Positions 12,092-26,500 of a stretch of 64,000 nt of DNA are shown here, one piece after another. This DNA is from Hypoxylon rubiginosum (lineage: Eukaryota; Ascomycota; Sordariomycetes; Xylariales; Hypoxylaceae). Position 1 is the first letter of the stretch. Every line of letters begins with the position of its first letter. The translations under genes and the position numbers were made by a program. The notes below the pieces were generated by a model, which made no database searches, had not been told where the DNA came from, and saw only the letters and a list, made by a program, of their open reading frames with translations. Where the stretch lies: the NCBI GenBank assembly GCA_902806565.1, contig CADCXA010000014.1, positions 186,001 to 250,000 of the forward strand, given 5' to 3'.

Positions 12092-13906
12092 TGTTGCTCG
12101 CCTGCTCTGCGCGTAGAGTAGATGAGTTTGATGATTTCAAAAAAGAAAATTTGAATGATGATGGATGATGCGGTGGTATGCTAGAATTCAGATGAAAATC
12201 TGAAAGGGATGCGTAAAGTAGAGGAAGCAGGAAAGACAGGAAGGTAGAAGCGGAGCAGGTATGAGTTGTAAACGGAGGCAGGTAGGGCACCTAGCGATGG
12301 AATAAAAACAAACAGAGGGGGACCTTAAGGTACTTTTATCAGGTACTACGGAGACTGTTGAGTAGTCGACTGTCAACAGTCGAGCAGTCGAGCAGCCGAC
12401 TGTCGAGTATGGCGGCGAAGACTTGTGGTTTGACGTGGATCGGGATGCGTGGCTCACCGTGATAGTTTGCTCTCCTACCGTGCTCCGTAGGGGGCCGACA
12501 AGTCACGATATATCACCGCAGGACTGACGAACTAGTGACTAAATAAAGGGTTTCTCCATCGTGAGTTCATGTTGCTGGCTGTGAGTCTGATAACAAGCAG
12601 AAAAGGGGCGCCGTGCTGACTATACGCATAACCCTTTTACCCCTTTCGTATTGTAATGTCGAAACTGCATACGATCCGTAACAATGTCTAGCTAGGTCTT
12701 AGAGAGCCTTAATTATGAAAACGCCCAGGAATACTCTCATAAAACACTACGCATTGCTTGCTACGGCATTTATTATGATGTCGGAGTTGGTTTCGTTACT
12801 ATACGGGTTACAGATGCGCGAGTCATGCTTGGTGACAAGGAGCATATTCGTAATAGATGAGATGAATAATATTATCTAAAATTATATGTAGAACCCTACA
12901 TGAAGAACGTCTAATGTTTTACCCGTTCTCAAGGTTATATGATGTTGTATTGGTTTTCACGTTTACTGGGGCTACATATCAGCATTTGCTTGGGTGAATT
13001 TAGAAAAAGGGTGAACTATCCAACAGCTCTGCTCGCCGGATGAATCGAGTCTTGGTGTGGTTCTAATCGTGACTTGTTGTCTCTTTGAACCAACATTTAG
13101 TAGGCCAAGGACGTAAACTCCATCCGATTTAATCGACTGGAATAATTAGGATATTAAACTCAAGGTATCTACTAGAATGAAATTTCCTTTCGAAAAGTCG
13201 ACCTATCTCGCTGGGACATACAGTTCAGAGAACCAGAAGTTGTACACCTACAAATCTTGGATAACCTGACTCTTAGAAATACCATCTGATCAACTAGTAA
13301 GGGATGGGGAAAAAAAAACCGTAATGTTGAAAGCTAGCAATTAATGTTTATCATGACAATATCTACTATGTGCGTTAGCTGTGATATGAGTTATCCTCAA
13401 TACATAGAGCACGAGATCCGAAACACTTCGATGCGAGACTTCAACTCCTACAAGAAAAAAGGAACCAGTTATTCAAAAAATCAAAGAATTCCGAGTAACT
13501 CCTATTCTTTTCGCTACACGATCGATCAGAGAGATCAATATAAAAACAAAGATACAAGATGATAGATAGATATAGCTTATTAATCCCAAGATTATTTCCC
13601 CATTATTAGGTCTGCGCTGTGCTAGCGTCTCAGCTGGCACGGCTTTTCTTTGACTTGGTCTCTGTGAAGATGGTTTTACTTGCTTGCTTCTTACGAGCTT
13701 TTATTTTCATGTTCCCAGCCTTTCCAATGAATCGATTTCCCAAAGTCCAATCCCATAAATCTGTGGCCCGTGTGACGAGTTGTCACCCCCTCAGAAATAT
13801 TTCAAGATGCGATATTATATAAAATCAAAACACGTGGCCGTCCAAATATATGCAAAAACACTGTGACGTAGAAGCCGGAAACATTGCATCGCAAGTTAGT
13901 CGGTCT
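12092..13906. other. Intergenic region between two minus-strand genes
   Basis: About 1.8 kb lie between the start of the 235-residue gene and the end of class V chitin synthase. I find no coding sequence with family resemblance. The part from 12700 to 13600 is AT-rich with a poly-A run near 13311. The first 400 bp, upstream of the minus-strand gene at 12091, are its presumed promoter and contain the inverted repeat listed at 12353. Confidence 0.5.
12353..12381. repeat. Short perfect inverted repeat in a promoter
   Basis: GACTGTTGA at 12353-12361 is followed 11 bp later by its exact reverse complement TCAACAGTC at 12373-12381. The loop contains another TCGACTG, and the next 35 bp carry four more CAGTCGA/CGACTGT-type blocks. 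It lies about 270 bp upstream of the minus-strand gene starting at 12091. It may be a regulator-binding site or a chance hairpin. Confidence 0.55.
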
Positions 13907-16900
13907 CTACAATTGGCCGGAGAGTAACGCCTCGGTTGCTGGATATCATGTTAGCTTCCATGTCATCATGATCGGATAATCGAGGAATACGTACCACTGT
14001 TGATATACAACCGTTTGGAGTCGAGAGGTACGCCAAACCGTCTCTCTAGCTCCTGCTTGATGCCCTTCTTGGTGACCGTCATGAGATCTGCCGTGCGTAA
14101 GATCTCGCGGATCTCGGCTAGCAGGGCATCGTCGCTCGGCATGCCAGCGAGGTTGGCCATTTCTACATCATGCGCCGGGGCGTTGAAGAACTGCGAGCCG
14201 CCGAACTGGCTCATCCGGTTGTCGGTAGGCGCAAACGACATGCGGCTCATATGAGCCGGGTTCTTCAGCTCGTACGGCGGAAGCATGCCGGTAGTTGATC
14301 CGGGCCGCGACGGGTAGTAGTCGACAACGCCGACGTTCATACCGGGCTTGGTGGCATAGCTGAAGCCGCTAACCTCGGAGCGGGTATCGTCTCCACGAGA
14401 AGTTTGGGCATCCCATAGCTCGGCCTGGTACTCCTCCCACTTCTTGCGCGGGATCGAAGCAGGGTCAAACTTGCCTTCGTCCGTGACGACAATCTTCTTG
14501 CCCTTTTCGCCGGTGACGACACGGGTGTTACCCCAGGTGAAGTCGTCCATGTGCCAGAAAGCATACAGAGGCAGACCGAAAGAGAAAACTGGGACGGCGA
14601 CGATGTACATGAGCATCCATCCGATCATTTCCCACTTGCGACGCAGGATGAAAATGATAGCTTGAAGACCGTAGATGGCACCCAACATAATGAAAGCCGT
14701 TAAGGGAATGACTGATGTTGACGTGGAGACCAACACGATGAGATATATGATGTACGCTATCGTGACGGGCTGGACGACTGTGGACAATAAATCGACAAAC
14801 ACAATAAATCGCATGCTGAAGCAGCAGAAACCGCAAAGCTGGGCCATGGGAATAAGTTCAGCCAAGTTGTGCACAGTTGAATTGATCCAACGACGACGCT
14901 GAGACAAGAACACCTGCCAGGAGTCCGGTGCGATGGTCCAAGCGTGGGCGCTGAAGATGTACTTAGTCTTGTACTTGGAGTGGAACTTGAGCAGCAGGGT
15001 CGTCAGGTAACGATCTTCACCTAGGTGAAGCAGGTTCTTCATATGCAGGGTATCAACACGAATTGTTGCGTAGTTCTCCACGACCTCGCGGCTGACGAAG
15101 AGAGGCTTGCCCGTCTCGGCGGCGCGGATACGGTACATGGAGAAACAACCGGGTAAACAGGTGACACTACCGAACAAGCTTTCGAAGGCTTTGACCAAGT
15201 TGTGCGAGATGTAGTATTCATACACCTGAATCATGGTAACAATGGAGGATTTTGCATTGGTCAGGGCCGTTTCGCCACAGACGGCGATTAGTCGCGTATC
15301 ATCCAGGAAAGATGCAATCATACGTGTGGCCGAGTCGGGTGCTACCATGGTATCGGCATCGATCTGGAACATGAACTCGTAGAATGTGGGATTTACTCCG
15401 ATAATGTTCCGAATCTGGTGATACATCTCCAGCTCTAGCGGGCTCATGGCAAGGTTGTAGTGAACGCGGTTGAGGAAGCGCATCATGACCATCTGCGAGT
15501 CTCGCTTACCACGGTTTCCGGGACGAGACACCTCAGAGGGCTTGCCGACCTTGACGACAACCAAGAAGGGGACAATGTGACCCTGCACTTCGTATAGACC
15601 AGAGTAGACTTTGCCCATGTTGTGCTGCTTGAGACCTTCACCGAGGGATTCGAAACTGAGCGGCTCGGGGTCTACCGTCTCAGAGACGCCTAGGATATCG
15701 AGGACGATGCGAGGTGTTGGCCTATCATTGCCTTGTCCGATAATCATACCATCGCAAATAACGACGAGCAGTTTGCGCTTGTCGTCGTACCGCATACGTG
15801 CGGCGGAGTCAATGGCACGACGCAGCGATTCCTCGTCTTCAGTGTACGCCGGGATCTGGCACATGACGAACTTGTCCAAGTTCTCCGGGATGTTCTTGCC
15901 TCCAAACTGGAGGGCGGCGAAGAATTTGAAACCGATGATGGAGCAAAGCAGGATTGATACAGCGAGGACGAGGTACTGGGCGAACAGGCATTTTGCCGAG
16001 TTTCGGGTATCAACATCGCCGACGTAGAAGAGATTGTCGAGACACAGCTGCATGCGCTCTCGTAGACCGGAATCTATGTCGAGGGCCTGCCATAACTTGG
16101 TCACGTCGGAGCCTGCCTTTTGCTGGAAGAGATCTACTACGAGATCGTCCATGAAATCTATGATTGTAGGGTCGGTTGGAAGGTCCTCGTTATCTCTCAC
16201 TACAACATGTCGACCACCGACGATATACTTGGTCAAGTCGTATACACGGCCGTTGAGAATGGCAATCGAGTTCTGTTTCGTTCCCAGGGTGGCAACGTAC
16301 TGTGCTGAGTAACCCATGGTACCCTTCTTCCAAGACTTCAGCTTCTGCATCTTCTCGTAGAACCAAAACGGCTGAGGCAAAGACGTGAATGATCGGAAGT
16401 CGTGGTAGTGGGCGTTCAAGTCCTGGCTACTGATGATATTGGCAGAACCGGTGATATTTGTCGACTTGTAGTCCAGTGTGACAGCCGGGTTGACTGTGCC
16501 GTCCTTTCCTCGGCAGAGAGCTGACACTTGGATGGGGAACAAAGCCGTGATGTCCAGACCGCCATATTGCGTTATCGTCTTGGTGGGCAGGTAAGGCGGA
16601 TAGTGGAGGGGAGCATAAGTGCCAATGTCGAAAACTTGGCCGCGAATCGCAGCATATGCCGAATTTCCATCCTTGCCATCGTAGGCCGAAAGTTCTTCGG
16701 AGCTGTAGACGTGCTGCGTGGGGCAGATGAGCATGGGGAAGACGACAATGAAAAAAGCAGCAATGCAACAGCTGAGCCAGATCATCATGTTGATAGCCAC
16801 CTTCTCTCGCCATGCCATCCGAATATCCTTGCGAGACATTCGACCTACCCAACGGATGAGGAAGTCGGGAATGAACCAGGTCAGGAGATATACGAGGAAG

Positions 16901-19643
16901 AGCCATCGCCGTCGGCTGGGACTATCCTTGTACTCTTCGACTTCTACGAGGGACTTCTCATTGCCACGTTCAGCCATCTGTTCTCTGGTATCCAAGTTCT
17001 TGAACATGTCACCAGCCCCAAAGGCGGAAACGCCAGCCTCGGAACGTGTATCGATATCTCCGCTACCGAAGTATCCGCCTCGAGACTTATCGTTGTATTG
17101 TGGGGTGTTACCGGCAGAGACTAGACGCTCCTTCGACGTCCCAAACGGTAACTCGCCGGGCGTTGATCCGTCTCCAGCTTCGGAGGCGTACCGGTTGGAA
17201 GCTCCATCGCCCAGCTGCGAAATCTCCATCCAGCAGCGTTCACTGAGGAAAACACCGGTAGAGCCAATTTGCACTTCGTTATTCGGCCATTGCTTGTTCT
17301 GGACGACAGCCTCTACTTTCTCTCGCTCGCTTCCGACAAGGATCGTCTCCGCATCAGCAAGGCCGAGGAACTCGCCAAAGGGTAAGAATAAACTGAAATC
17401 GGCGGATCGCAAGCGTTGGCTTATTTCAGCAATACCAAACGTCTGCACTTGGGTGCGGACACATTTGCTATCAAACTGGTTCGCAATTCGCCTGTCATTG
17501 GGTTTCAAGCAGAATACGAAGTAGGTGTTGGTGTTTGGTGCTGTGATGGCCTGCTTCACATTTTCAAGGGAAGATAAGAATTGACCCGATGCTCCCTGTT
17601 CGGAATGAGGCATGCTCGATTTCCGGGGTTCGCCTCTTGATTGGCTTTTTTCTCTCAACTCTCCGGCTTCGCTGGCAAAGTCGTCGATGGACTCTTCGCG
17701 GCGTGGCCTTCGAGATCTCATCGTTCGTGTCGTCTTCCTCGACATGACGCTAGGTGCTCGCATTGGCTTGGAACTGACCGATGCTTGCATAACGGTGGTC
17801 CTTTCTTGGGGATGCATAACCGTCTGCAGGGCTTCTTGTCCGAAAAGACGAGCGACGAACTCGCTCTTGCTGGACTTGATCAAGTTCATCACATCGCTGG
17901 AAATAACTTCACCGTTCTCCTCGACGAGTCCCTTGATGGGGTAATCGACCTCACCCGCGAAATGCTTAACTGTGAAGGAGGCTGCCGTGTTCTCGGATAG
18001 GAAATTGCTTCCAGGCAGTCTGGCGGTTGCGGACCCGACGTTGATAGCCGGGTTCTTGCCCTCGAAACGCTTCCTCAAACTCTCCAAAAGTTGCATGTCG
18101 GTACGATGTCGCCGAGTCTGGTCATCTAGGATGCTGAGGAGACCATTTCCGGGCTTTAGTAGACCTTTTACGGCATCTGAGTTATCGAAATAGCTCGTAG
18201 CGGGAACGGAGACTTCCTCGGTATCTAACATATCGGCTTTTCGGTCGAAGAAGTTCTGTAGGGTTAGGTTATAAAGAGACTCGACCGCCGCATTGGTCAA
18301 AAGCTGGTCGAGAGCGGACCCGGTTGAAGACTGTTGAGAGAAGCCAGGGAAATCAATGATGTTGATAGTGTTTGCAATCGCTTCCTCGGGGGCACAAATC
18401 TTCTGGTTGATGGTCTCGATCACATAAGCAACAAGGAGAGAATAGAGTGTCCTAGCGAGCTCGTCGGCATTGGCACGGGCGCCCGTGGGGTCTAACATGA
18501 CGGTTACGCGCTCGCGATGGATCATCTTGGTTTTGTATCCCATAGTAGTCTGGAGATCCTGAGAGCTAACTCCCAGGAAGGCAGCAATAATTCCAAGGAC
18601 ATCTTTGTTTCGGGCAGCTGTGACATTCTGGCCACCCTCATGGGAAAACCCGCCGCTGTCGTCCGCCGTAGCCGTTGTGTGCGCGGTAGTTTCGAACTCA
18701 AGTTGTCCGATGTGCAAGATACAGGCCAAAATCTGACACACCTCGGCTATCTCACTTCTGGGAAACTCCAATTTTCGCAGAGCCGTCTTGAAAAGCTGGA
18801 ACCCTTCTGCATCATTGATCCCAACCTTCAGCTGCGTCGGGTGACCCAGATACTTCCAGCGTCTCGTCCCGGCCGCATCTCTAGGAGTGTCAATACCGAG
18901 ATGCGTCTTCTCGGCCTCGCCAGTTCCCGCGAGGAGGTAGTACAGCACATGAAAATTGCGCTCTCCGGTTGGCACATCAGTAATTCTGCTCCTCTCAAGA
19001 CGATGGTCCAGCAATTTTCCACCAATTAGGAGGGGATTGGTGGTGGCAGCAGTATCATATTGGAGTTCGTAAAAGAGACCAGCCTTAGACGCAGTGGGCG
19101 TCGTTGCAGTCTTCGTCGTGGTAAGCGTATCGAAAACATACGCGGCAAGGGAAATCTTGGTGGAGAGCGGCGTCGAGGACTTGTTTAGGAGCGAGGTTAA
19201 AAGATGGGACCGAATCGTGGTCTTGCCAGAGCCCGATTCACCTCTATATTAAGCTTAATGTTAGCTTCATCTTACGTTCAACGGGCTAGTGGCTGACAGC
19301 CAACATTTCGGGTCGGGTTGTCTTTTAAGTTAACATACAGGAATAGGACCGCCTGGTTTTCGGTACGGTGTCCCAATCTAAGAAAGGCCCGGTCGGCCAT
19401 GTCCTCGGCGCCGGCCATGGCGCTCCCTTCTTTGCCTCCATCTAGCCCTTTGGTCGAAGAGGTGTACGTGTTGAGAGAGATGAGGGCATGCGAAGACAAT
19501 CGAGCCGTCGGAATGGAGACATGAAAGCGGCTAGCAAGATGTGCCGTCAAGTGAGTGTCGGATTGAAGATGGGTTGGCAGGGACGGCAACGAGGGTTGTG
19601 TATGAGCACCTCCGCTGCCACCCATCGGAAGGTTGAGAGTCAT
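13907..19643 (-). CDS. chsV: Class V chitin synthase with myosin motor-like domain
   Basis: The enzyme polymerises UDP-GlcNAc into chitin at hyphal tips and septa. In transcript order the exons are 19643..19339, 19243..13995 and 13938..13907, giving 1,861 residues, the normal length for the class. The first intron splits a Leu codon just before the P-loop GESGSGKTT (about 103-110). The myosin-like head continues to about residue 750, with the switch-II-like motif IIDFPGFSQ retained. A transmembrane pair, a cytochrome b5-like region and further helices follow. The chitin synthase catalytic part has GEDRYLT at about 1510-1516 and QRRRW at about 1550-1554. The DEK-type C-terminal domain begins near 1804. 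The last exon encodes only the end [10 protein letters not shown], the classic terminus, so reading through the final intron (13994..13939) would wrongly end the protein. The gene is head to head with class VII chitin synthase. Identity is certain. Confidence 0.96.
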
Positions 19644-20361
19644 CTTGAATCAAGGGCCAAAGGCTGGCGCCTATCAACAATCTGACGACTCAAAAGAGTT
19701 GCTTGGCGTCGCTTTGACGCTTCGAAAGACGCTTGAGCGAGGGAACGCCGGTTCGAATTCGGGGAAGGTTGGCAAACTTTTGCAGCGAGCGAAGAGACCC
19801 TATCCCCTGATGTTGTTGTGAATTGGCTTGACGAGCGTTGAATCTAGGAATTTAGCTCTGGTAACAAGCAATATTACGCGTAGCGAATGTACAGTAGCAT
19901 ACAATAACGAGTGTAAAGACAAATAGTGAAAAGCGAAGGGAAACAAACGAAGCAAGAAGAAGCCGGAAAAAAACTGAGGCTCTCTCCAAGGTTGCTTCTT
20001 GTTCTTGGGGTGTGTCGGTTCTAGATGAAAGGGGACTTGGGACTTGGGTTTACGACAGGCTTTGCCTTGGTCAGTTTATTTTCGTACAATTCATATGGTA
20101 CATGGCTCACAGTGTCACACTTGTCTACCTCTCACCTTGGTGTAAGTACCTGGTCAGACTGGCAGAACCGGGGCTTTCCTGGGTAGCAGCTGACAGGGGT
20201 TCCCGAGGCGCAGGTTCAAGTATCAACATCATACGAAGTCTTAGGGGGGTGTGCTGGTGCACTGTGACCCGCCCGACGCTACCTTCCCCGTTCCTAGTAG
20301 CCAACGGCCGGCGTCAGCTTTAACAACACTGAGCTTAAGCTTAAGGGGACGGTACTCCGTC

Positions 20362-20405
20362 TTTCTAACACGGTCTTCTAACACGGTCTTCCAGCACGGT
20401 CTTTC
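20362..20405. repeat. Degenerate 12-14 bp tandem repeat
   Basis: Adjacent units of the form TCTAACACGGTCT recur three to four times with small changes (AACACGG, AACACGG, AGCACGG). They lie inside the shared chitin synthase intergenic region, about 720 bp upstream of the class V start. Confidence 0.6.
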
Positions 20406-22223
20406 AGCAGCCAAGCTAAACGCGTTACTAGCACGTTAGACTGGTCTCACAAACAGTTGATCGAACCGCCCGGAATTTTCTTGGATACCTGCATGATGGA
20501 ACGCGAGAACGAGGATACCCTCCGCTTGGTCTCGGCTGGCCCTCGGACGGGTCTTCTCTAGACATCATGGCCTTCCATGGGACACCATTTGAGTATTATG
20601 TGGAATACCATGATAAACTTCAATCAACCACGTGCGGGAGTATGCGTAGCGTAGCTTTCTTATTTCCCAATTGCTCAAGCCCTCTTCTACTTACAATACT
20701 AGATCTGAAAATCCGACCCATTCCTTGCACTTGTACGGAGCCGGCGAGAGCCAGGCTTGCTAGGGGTATTATGAAATTCCATTAATGAAAGCCCTAGGCG
20801 CTGACAATCGTCCTGCGATCCCGGGCAAAATGACAACATCATTCAGGGGTTAATCGACCAGTAAACCTGGTGTCCTGTACCGTATGGCACTGTAGTATTT
20901 TCCGGATCATATCCGCTAAGACGGAATACAACCCCGATCGTGGTCTAAAATTCAAGGAAAATTCATGAGACGAGGAAAATGTAGAAATGGTGAGTGAGGC
21001 ATGGGCATAGCAAGAATCGATCTTCTGTTTACATTGCGTTCTCGAGATCATGCAGGTAGAGTGGCGCATGTCAACAATCCAAAATCCAGCAGCAGTAAAC
21101 ATTCTTGTTTGTCTTAGACAAACTACGAAGTCCGAATTGGCCTAGTCGATCCGTGCTAAGAGGTGACGCCACTGTTTGGATAAATGAGCAACTTGATAGG
21201 CCCGGGCGGACGAGACGACTACTGAACTGAGAACGCCCTGCATGGTGACATACGCATATGTATCTTGAGTTCTTGGGGTTCCATCCTGCATATTGTCGTT
21301 TAAGCAACTGGTAGACTGGCTACGTACGCCCGCCCGACGATCCACGAGAGACGGAATCAAGCATACATGGCATAGCAGCTGCGATTAATGGGATCGTGTT
21401 GGCTCATGAGTCTCTCGTTGGAGTGATACCCGAATAGCGCTTCCCTTGGGGCTGGTGTAGGATGCGATGGCTGAATTTAAATAGCTAACAGCTAATAGCT
21501 AGGGATGAGCCGCAGAAATAATGACCAGTCGCTGACGAGAGAACATTCTTGTTCAGCTGTGATAATTCAAATGAGAATTGGCTATCACATATTACTATTC
21601 CCGGCGACATAAGGGAGGAAGAATAAAAAGATCAGACCGAAAGGTGCAGCGGAAGTGTATTGTGGCATAGCATGTAATGCGAATCCACGAATACAGCAGC
21701 GGGATGATCTGGATGGTTTGCTCGCTTGAGCTTGTCGGCGACTGACATGCTGCACGAAAGCAAATAAAAGGAAAAAAGGCAGTTAGGAATAAACAACTGT
21801 CGTCAGAAAGTTTCCATATCGAGTATAAGGTTATTCGCGAGTTGGTCTGAACTAGACAGACATCCGTCGCTAACTTACCCGTCCTGCCGTTCTCTGCCGC
21901 TGCCGTCGTGGAATCCATCGCAGCCATCGATAGACGGATAGACGCCGTTCTCATCTGATGTCTTTGTTCTGAGGGACGGAGGGATGGAGACCTGGAGCTA
22001 AGAAATACACGAGAGATCGATCTCTCGTATTAGCGATGGTAGTGGGTGTGGCTGTGGCGATTGGGCGAGTGGAGGGACGAGAGATGAGACAAAAATAATA
22101 ATAAAAGTGGTACAAAAACAAGTTCGAGAAGGCTATCGACCTTTAGAGCCCTGCCATCCCGAAGTTCCCCAGTTGGACCCGCTTCGTATTCCCTTATGCC
22201 CGCCCCTCTCTCTCTCGCCTCTT

Positions 22224-22266
22224 GACCAAGCACCAAGCACCAAGCACCAAGCAAGCACCACACCAA
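22224..22266. repeat. CACCAAG heptamer repeat
   Basis: Three exact and several partial copies of CACCAAG/ACCAAGC lie in tandem in the chitin synthase intergenic region. They look like a simple microsatellite with no obvious coding role. Confidence 0.7.
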
Positions 22267-23531
22267 GCATGCGAGCATCTCACCAACACGCGCTGGCTCC
22301 CAGGGCTAGTCGTGTAAAACCACAATCATCTTATGCCAAATTTGTCAGGCCATAAACAACCAATCGCCAATGAAATACCTGCAAAACCATTTGTCTACAT
22401 AGTATACATGCCACGTCGATTTTCCTCCCGATCATGCATACACATTCTCTGTCTTTGGCCCTGCTGCCCGCCGTACTCACGATAAACCTGAGTGCACTCG
22501 TACACTCACAATTCGATCAATCCATCAGTGATCAGTCAGCCAGCTATTGATCGCCTGTGATTCCTTGATGAAATCCTTGCGGTGGTGATCAATTGTCAAT
22601 TGGGGAATATGGGCAAAGGGCCTGAACTCGGCAGCTCGGTCAGGGGGGTTTCCCAGCTTGCCCAGCTCCGTAGGCTGGTAGGGTAAGCAGAAACAGAAGG
22701 ATCAGCGCGCCTCAATGCCAATGGAAGCACTATCACCGTCTGGCGGCATAAGCCCGTAATAATCTGTTAGCGTACCATTAGCATGGGAGTACTTGTTGCC
22801 GGTTAGGTACTAGTAGGTTAGTCAGGCCCTCTGACATCTTAGCACCATTCGAGGAGCCTCCCCAGGGGGAGCCGGGAGCAAAAATTAGATACACGCTAGA
22901 CCGTTCCAAGTCTATAAGCCAAGAATAAGATGCCGCACTGTGCTTTGTACCTTTTTCTTATGCGGCCTTCACCGATCTGACCAATAGGCATTTCCCTGCT
23001 TTTCATCATAGGGCATAGGGGAGCCAAATATCCTACCCATTATGCTAGCAGTATCTCCCTGTCTCACTTCGTTGACCCTGATCTGTTTGTTGCAAGCCAT
23101 CGACTCGTTGTTTTCTTCTCTATTTTCTACCTTCGTTGTCTAGTCACCTCACTCGCTTCGGTGATACGACAGTCTATCGCTTCTAATAATCACCACTGCG
23201 TGTAATTATCTTATAGGATTCCGAATTAAGGGGTATTTTGCGCCATTCGCTATTGAATTTTGTTATCCAGCGAATTTCTTCGGTTTAGACGCTCTCGAAA
23301 CCCAGCTACCTCGGTCCTATTCGACACACATTCGCTATCTCCCCATCGAACTCGTTAATAATATCGTAAAGATTTGAAAGCTTTGAATTTTAGGTGGAAT
23401 TTTGAGCCTCCGAACTACTCTTAATCAGCCTGGAATCTTTTCGTTGCGATCCGTTTTGAGCGTCCTCTGGCAAATCGACTTGGGTGTAAGCTCGTGATTG
23501 TCCGGAAGGACAACACGAATATAGGTTTAAT

Positions 23532-26500
23532 ATGGCTAACCACCAAGGCCGAATGTCCCTATACTCGGTGGCCTCCGACTCGATGAGCGGGCCCCGAGGT
23601 GCTGGGCAGCAATCGTCCCAGGTATCGACGACTACGCTTCTAAATGGCATTCATAACATTTACATGTCATCCCAACCCTACCGACTAGACGCCGGAACGA
23701 GTCTCGTGGTCAACACATGGCTTACCGCAGCACAGATGGGACCGGACGGCAGAACAGGAGGAACTGTAGACACCACTCTGGCGGCTAGGGCTTGGGAACA
23801 TGCACGACGCCGAGCTGAAGATGGCTGTATCATTCTGGGGTATGTAAACGTCCGTTGATTGTATATCGGGGTTGGCGCTCACAAGTAGTCTAGATCTCTT
23901 CATCAATCGACACCCTCACTCCTGAACCCCTTCCTCACATCTCTACCGCTGTCTATCCCTTCATCTCTACTCACTGCCCTTGAAGTGGTCAAGCCCTTTA
24001 TCCATTGTGTGACACCATACAACCCATCCGCCCCGCGACAGTCGGCTCTCGCTGTAACCTTAACGTTAAACCTTACGGGAAACTTGACTGCTGCTAGCGT
24101 CGCCTTATCTCAAGGCGGCATCGATACCGTAAAGGGCTTGCTGGATATACCCGCTGAGGCTGGTTACCGTGCTTTCGACGTCTTCTACTACCTTCTGACT
24201 TCAGCTTCGACCCCCGCCGAACGCGAGTTTCTAGGTCTTAAATCCGCATCTAGCTATTCCCTCTTAGCTAAGTCGGGCACGTATAATCCTCCCTCCTACC
24301 TTCCTACGGCCGACGACGGTGCGGCCGCAGACGATTTCCGAACTGCATTGAAAGAAATTGGTATCAAGGGTTCAGCCCATCGGAATTTTATTTCAACCCT
24401 GGCCGGACTTCTCAAACTTGGGAACACTCTCGACTACAATGTGGACGATGAAGTTCTCGACGATATTTGCGAAGATGTTGGTGGGCTACTCGGCATTGAC
24501 CCCGAAGTTTTGGCAAGGCAATGCACGACAGACGACCGAAAGACTCTAGTAGGAGGATTGTATGAAGCTCTCGTTGATTGGGTGATCACCAAGGCCAATG
24601 ATGCCATTGCAATTCAGATGTCTCGTATTCGAGACGGTGTTGAGTCGCTTGATGGGCGTAGAACGCCGCCTTCGGCCGACGACAATGGTGACACTGTCTG
24701 TATCACTATCGTCGAAATCCCGGATCCCAATCTAGGAAAGGCCATTTCAATGCGTGGTATTTTCGACGATCACCTAGGCATCAATGCCGAAATGAAGGAA
24801 GATGGTGTAGATGTGGTTACTATCGGTAGCTCAGTCCTCCGAGAGATGCAGAATAGTGTTGCAGAGGTTGCACCAGACTTGGGCATTATGAGCGGTCCAG
24901 TTGCACGAGAAAGGCAACACGAGCTTGAGAAGAGGGAAGTTGTCCTTGAAAAGGTGGGCTTTGCCGGCGATGAGGATGGTTTCTTAAAGAAGTTGCTCTT
25001 CCCCATTTCCGGTCAGGGTATCAACCTGGGCCGAACTGCACGACTAGATCTTCCCGCCATTCTCGGTGCCAGTCGTGTTTGGTACCACTTATCACTCCAT
25101 CCGACTGATGAAACTCCCGCCAATTTAGCAGCCTTGCCTTCTATCACATCTGCTTGGTCGGCTGGTACAGTCTCCCGCCAACTCCGCGCGTGGAGACTGC
25201 CGGAATGGGCTAATCGTCGCAATAAGAACTTGGATTTTACAGCGGACTTTGATTTAGACGAGTTCTCCCAACGTTTCGCTCCTCTAGGTTGTAGAGATGG
25301 CCGAGATGGTATTGAGACCTGGATCCTTGAGAGAGGATGGAGTAACGGCGAAGTAGTCATCGGCAAAGAGCGAGTCTGGATGCGAGAAACGGCTTGGTGG
25401 GAGGCCGAGAGTATGCTCGACCTAAAGCCGCCTCACGATACTCTGCCTGGTAGCATGGGCAACGTGTTCCAGACTCCTCTCGAGACTGGCTATTCCAACG
25501 GTAGCGGATTCTTCCCCCCGCATATCCCCGACCACAACTCCAACGATAGCCGGGACCAGCTTATAACCCATCAGCGAAATCAGAGCCAACTTACATTTGC
25601 ACAGAGTCAGATGAGAGCTCCCTCGGTCGTGCCATCCGCCATGCGTAACGTTAGCAATGGTGACTATGGTCTGGGGACCAAGGGTGACCAGCACCGAGAC
25701 CAGGTGTACTATAACCCCGGAGGTGACTTCATCGACAGCCTCGACCCTGCTGATGCGCAAGGAAAGCACGTCGAGACGGTAGATGTCACCATGACTCGTC
25801 GTCTCTGGGTTGGGTTTGTTTGGGCTCTGACTTTCTGGATTCCCTCTTTCGCGCTACGATATATCGGTCGAATGAAGCGGCCAGATGTTCGTTTCGCTTG
25901 GCGTGAGAAGCTCGTTCTAGTTTTCCTCATCTTCTTGATCAACGCCTTTATCGTCTTCTGGATTGTCGTTCTAGGGCGGCTCATTTGTCCTAATTTCGAC
26001 AAGGCTTGGCTTCAGACAGAAGTGGCAACGCATCAAGGCGGCGACGACTTCTGGGTTAGTATTCACGGAAAAGTATACGATATTACCAACTTCTGGAGGC
26101 AGCAGCACAGCGATTCCAACATTGAAACGACGAACGATCTTATGGAACAGTTTGCTGGCTTGAATCTCGACGAGTACTTCGTCGCCCCTCTTCCTCTAAC
26201 TTGCCCTGGTTTAGGTATCTCAGAGACTACAGAGCTGCAGAAGAACAACACGCCTACTTTACCGCAAGGTATACATACATCCGGATATTACCAAGCCGAC
26301 CAGACTACCAAATTAAGATCCTCTACCTGGTACCGTGATGACTTCCAGCCGAAGATCAAGGAATATTACAACGGGGAATTGGTCTGGGATCTTAATAACG
26401 TCCACGAGGATGGCGAGAACAACAACCACATGTGGGTCATATATGAAGACAATATTTACGATCTTACCGACTACTTCAATACCATCGATTATTATAAGAA

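Larger units (their letters stand above)
19644..23531. promoter_or_regulatory. Shared divergent region of the two chitin synthase genes
   Basis: About 3.9 kb separate the start codons of class V (minus) and class VII (plus) chitin synthase. I see no gene with family resemblance, although short frames exist (for example 21595-21954 minus). The region should hold both promoters and 5' UTRs, which are long in these genes. Visible small repeats are three to four copies of CTAACACGGTCTT-like units at about 20362-20405 and CACCAAG heptamers at 22224-22266. Poly-pyrimidine stretches lie before 23531. Confidence 0.55.

Noticed and set aside
19738..19765. GGTTCGAATTC sequence resembling a tRNA B box
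   Set aside because: No matching A box, acceptor stem or anticodon arm could be drawn around it. I found no tRNA or rRNA gene in the window.
21595..21954. 119-codon minus-strand frame in the chitin synthase spacer
   Set aside because: No recognisable domain, no splice or codon support; length is within chance for this spacer.
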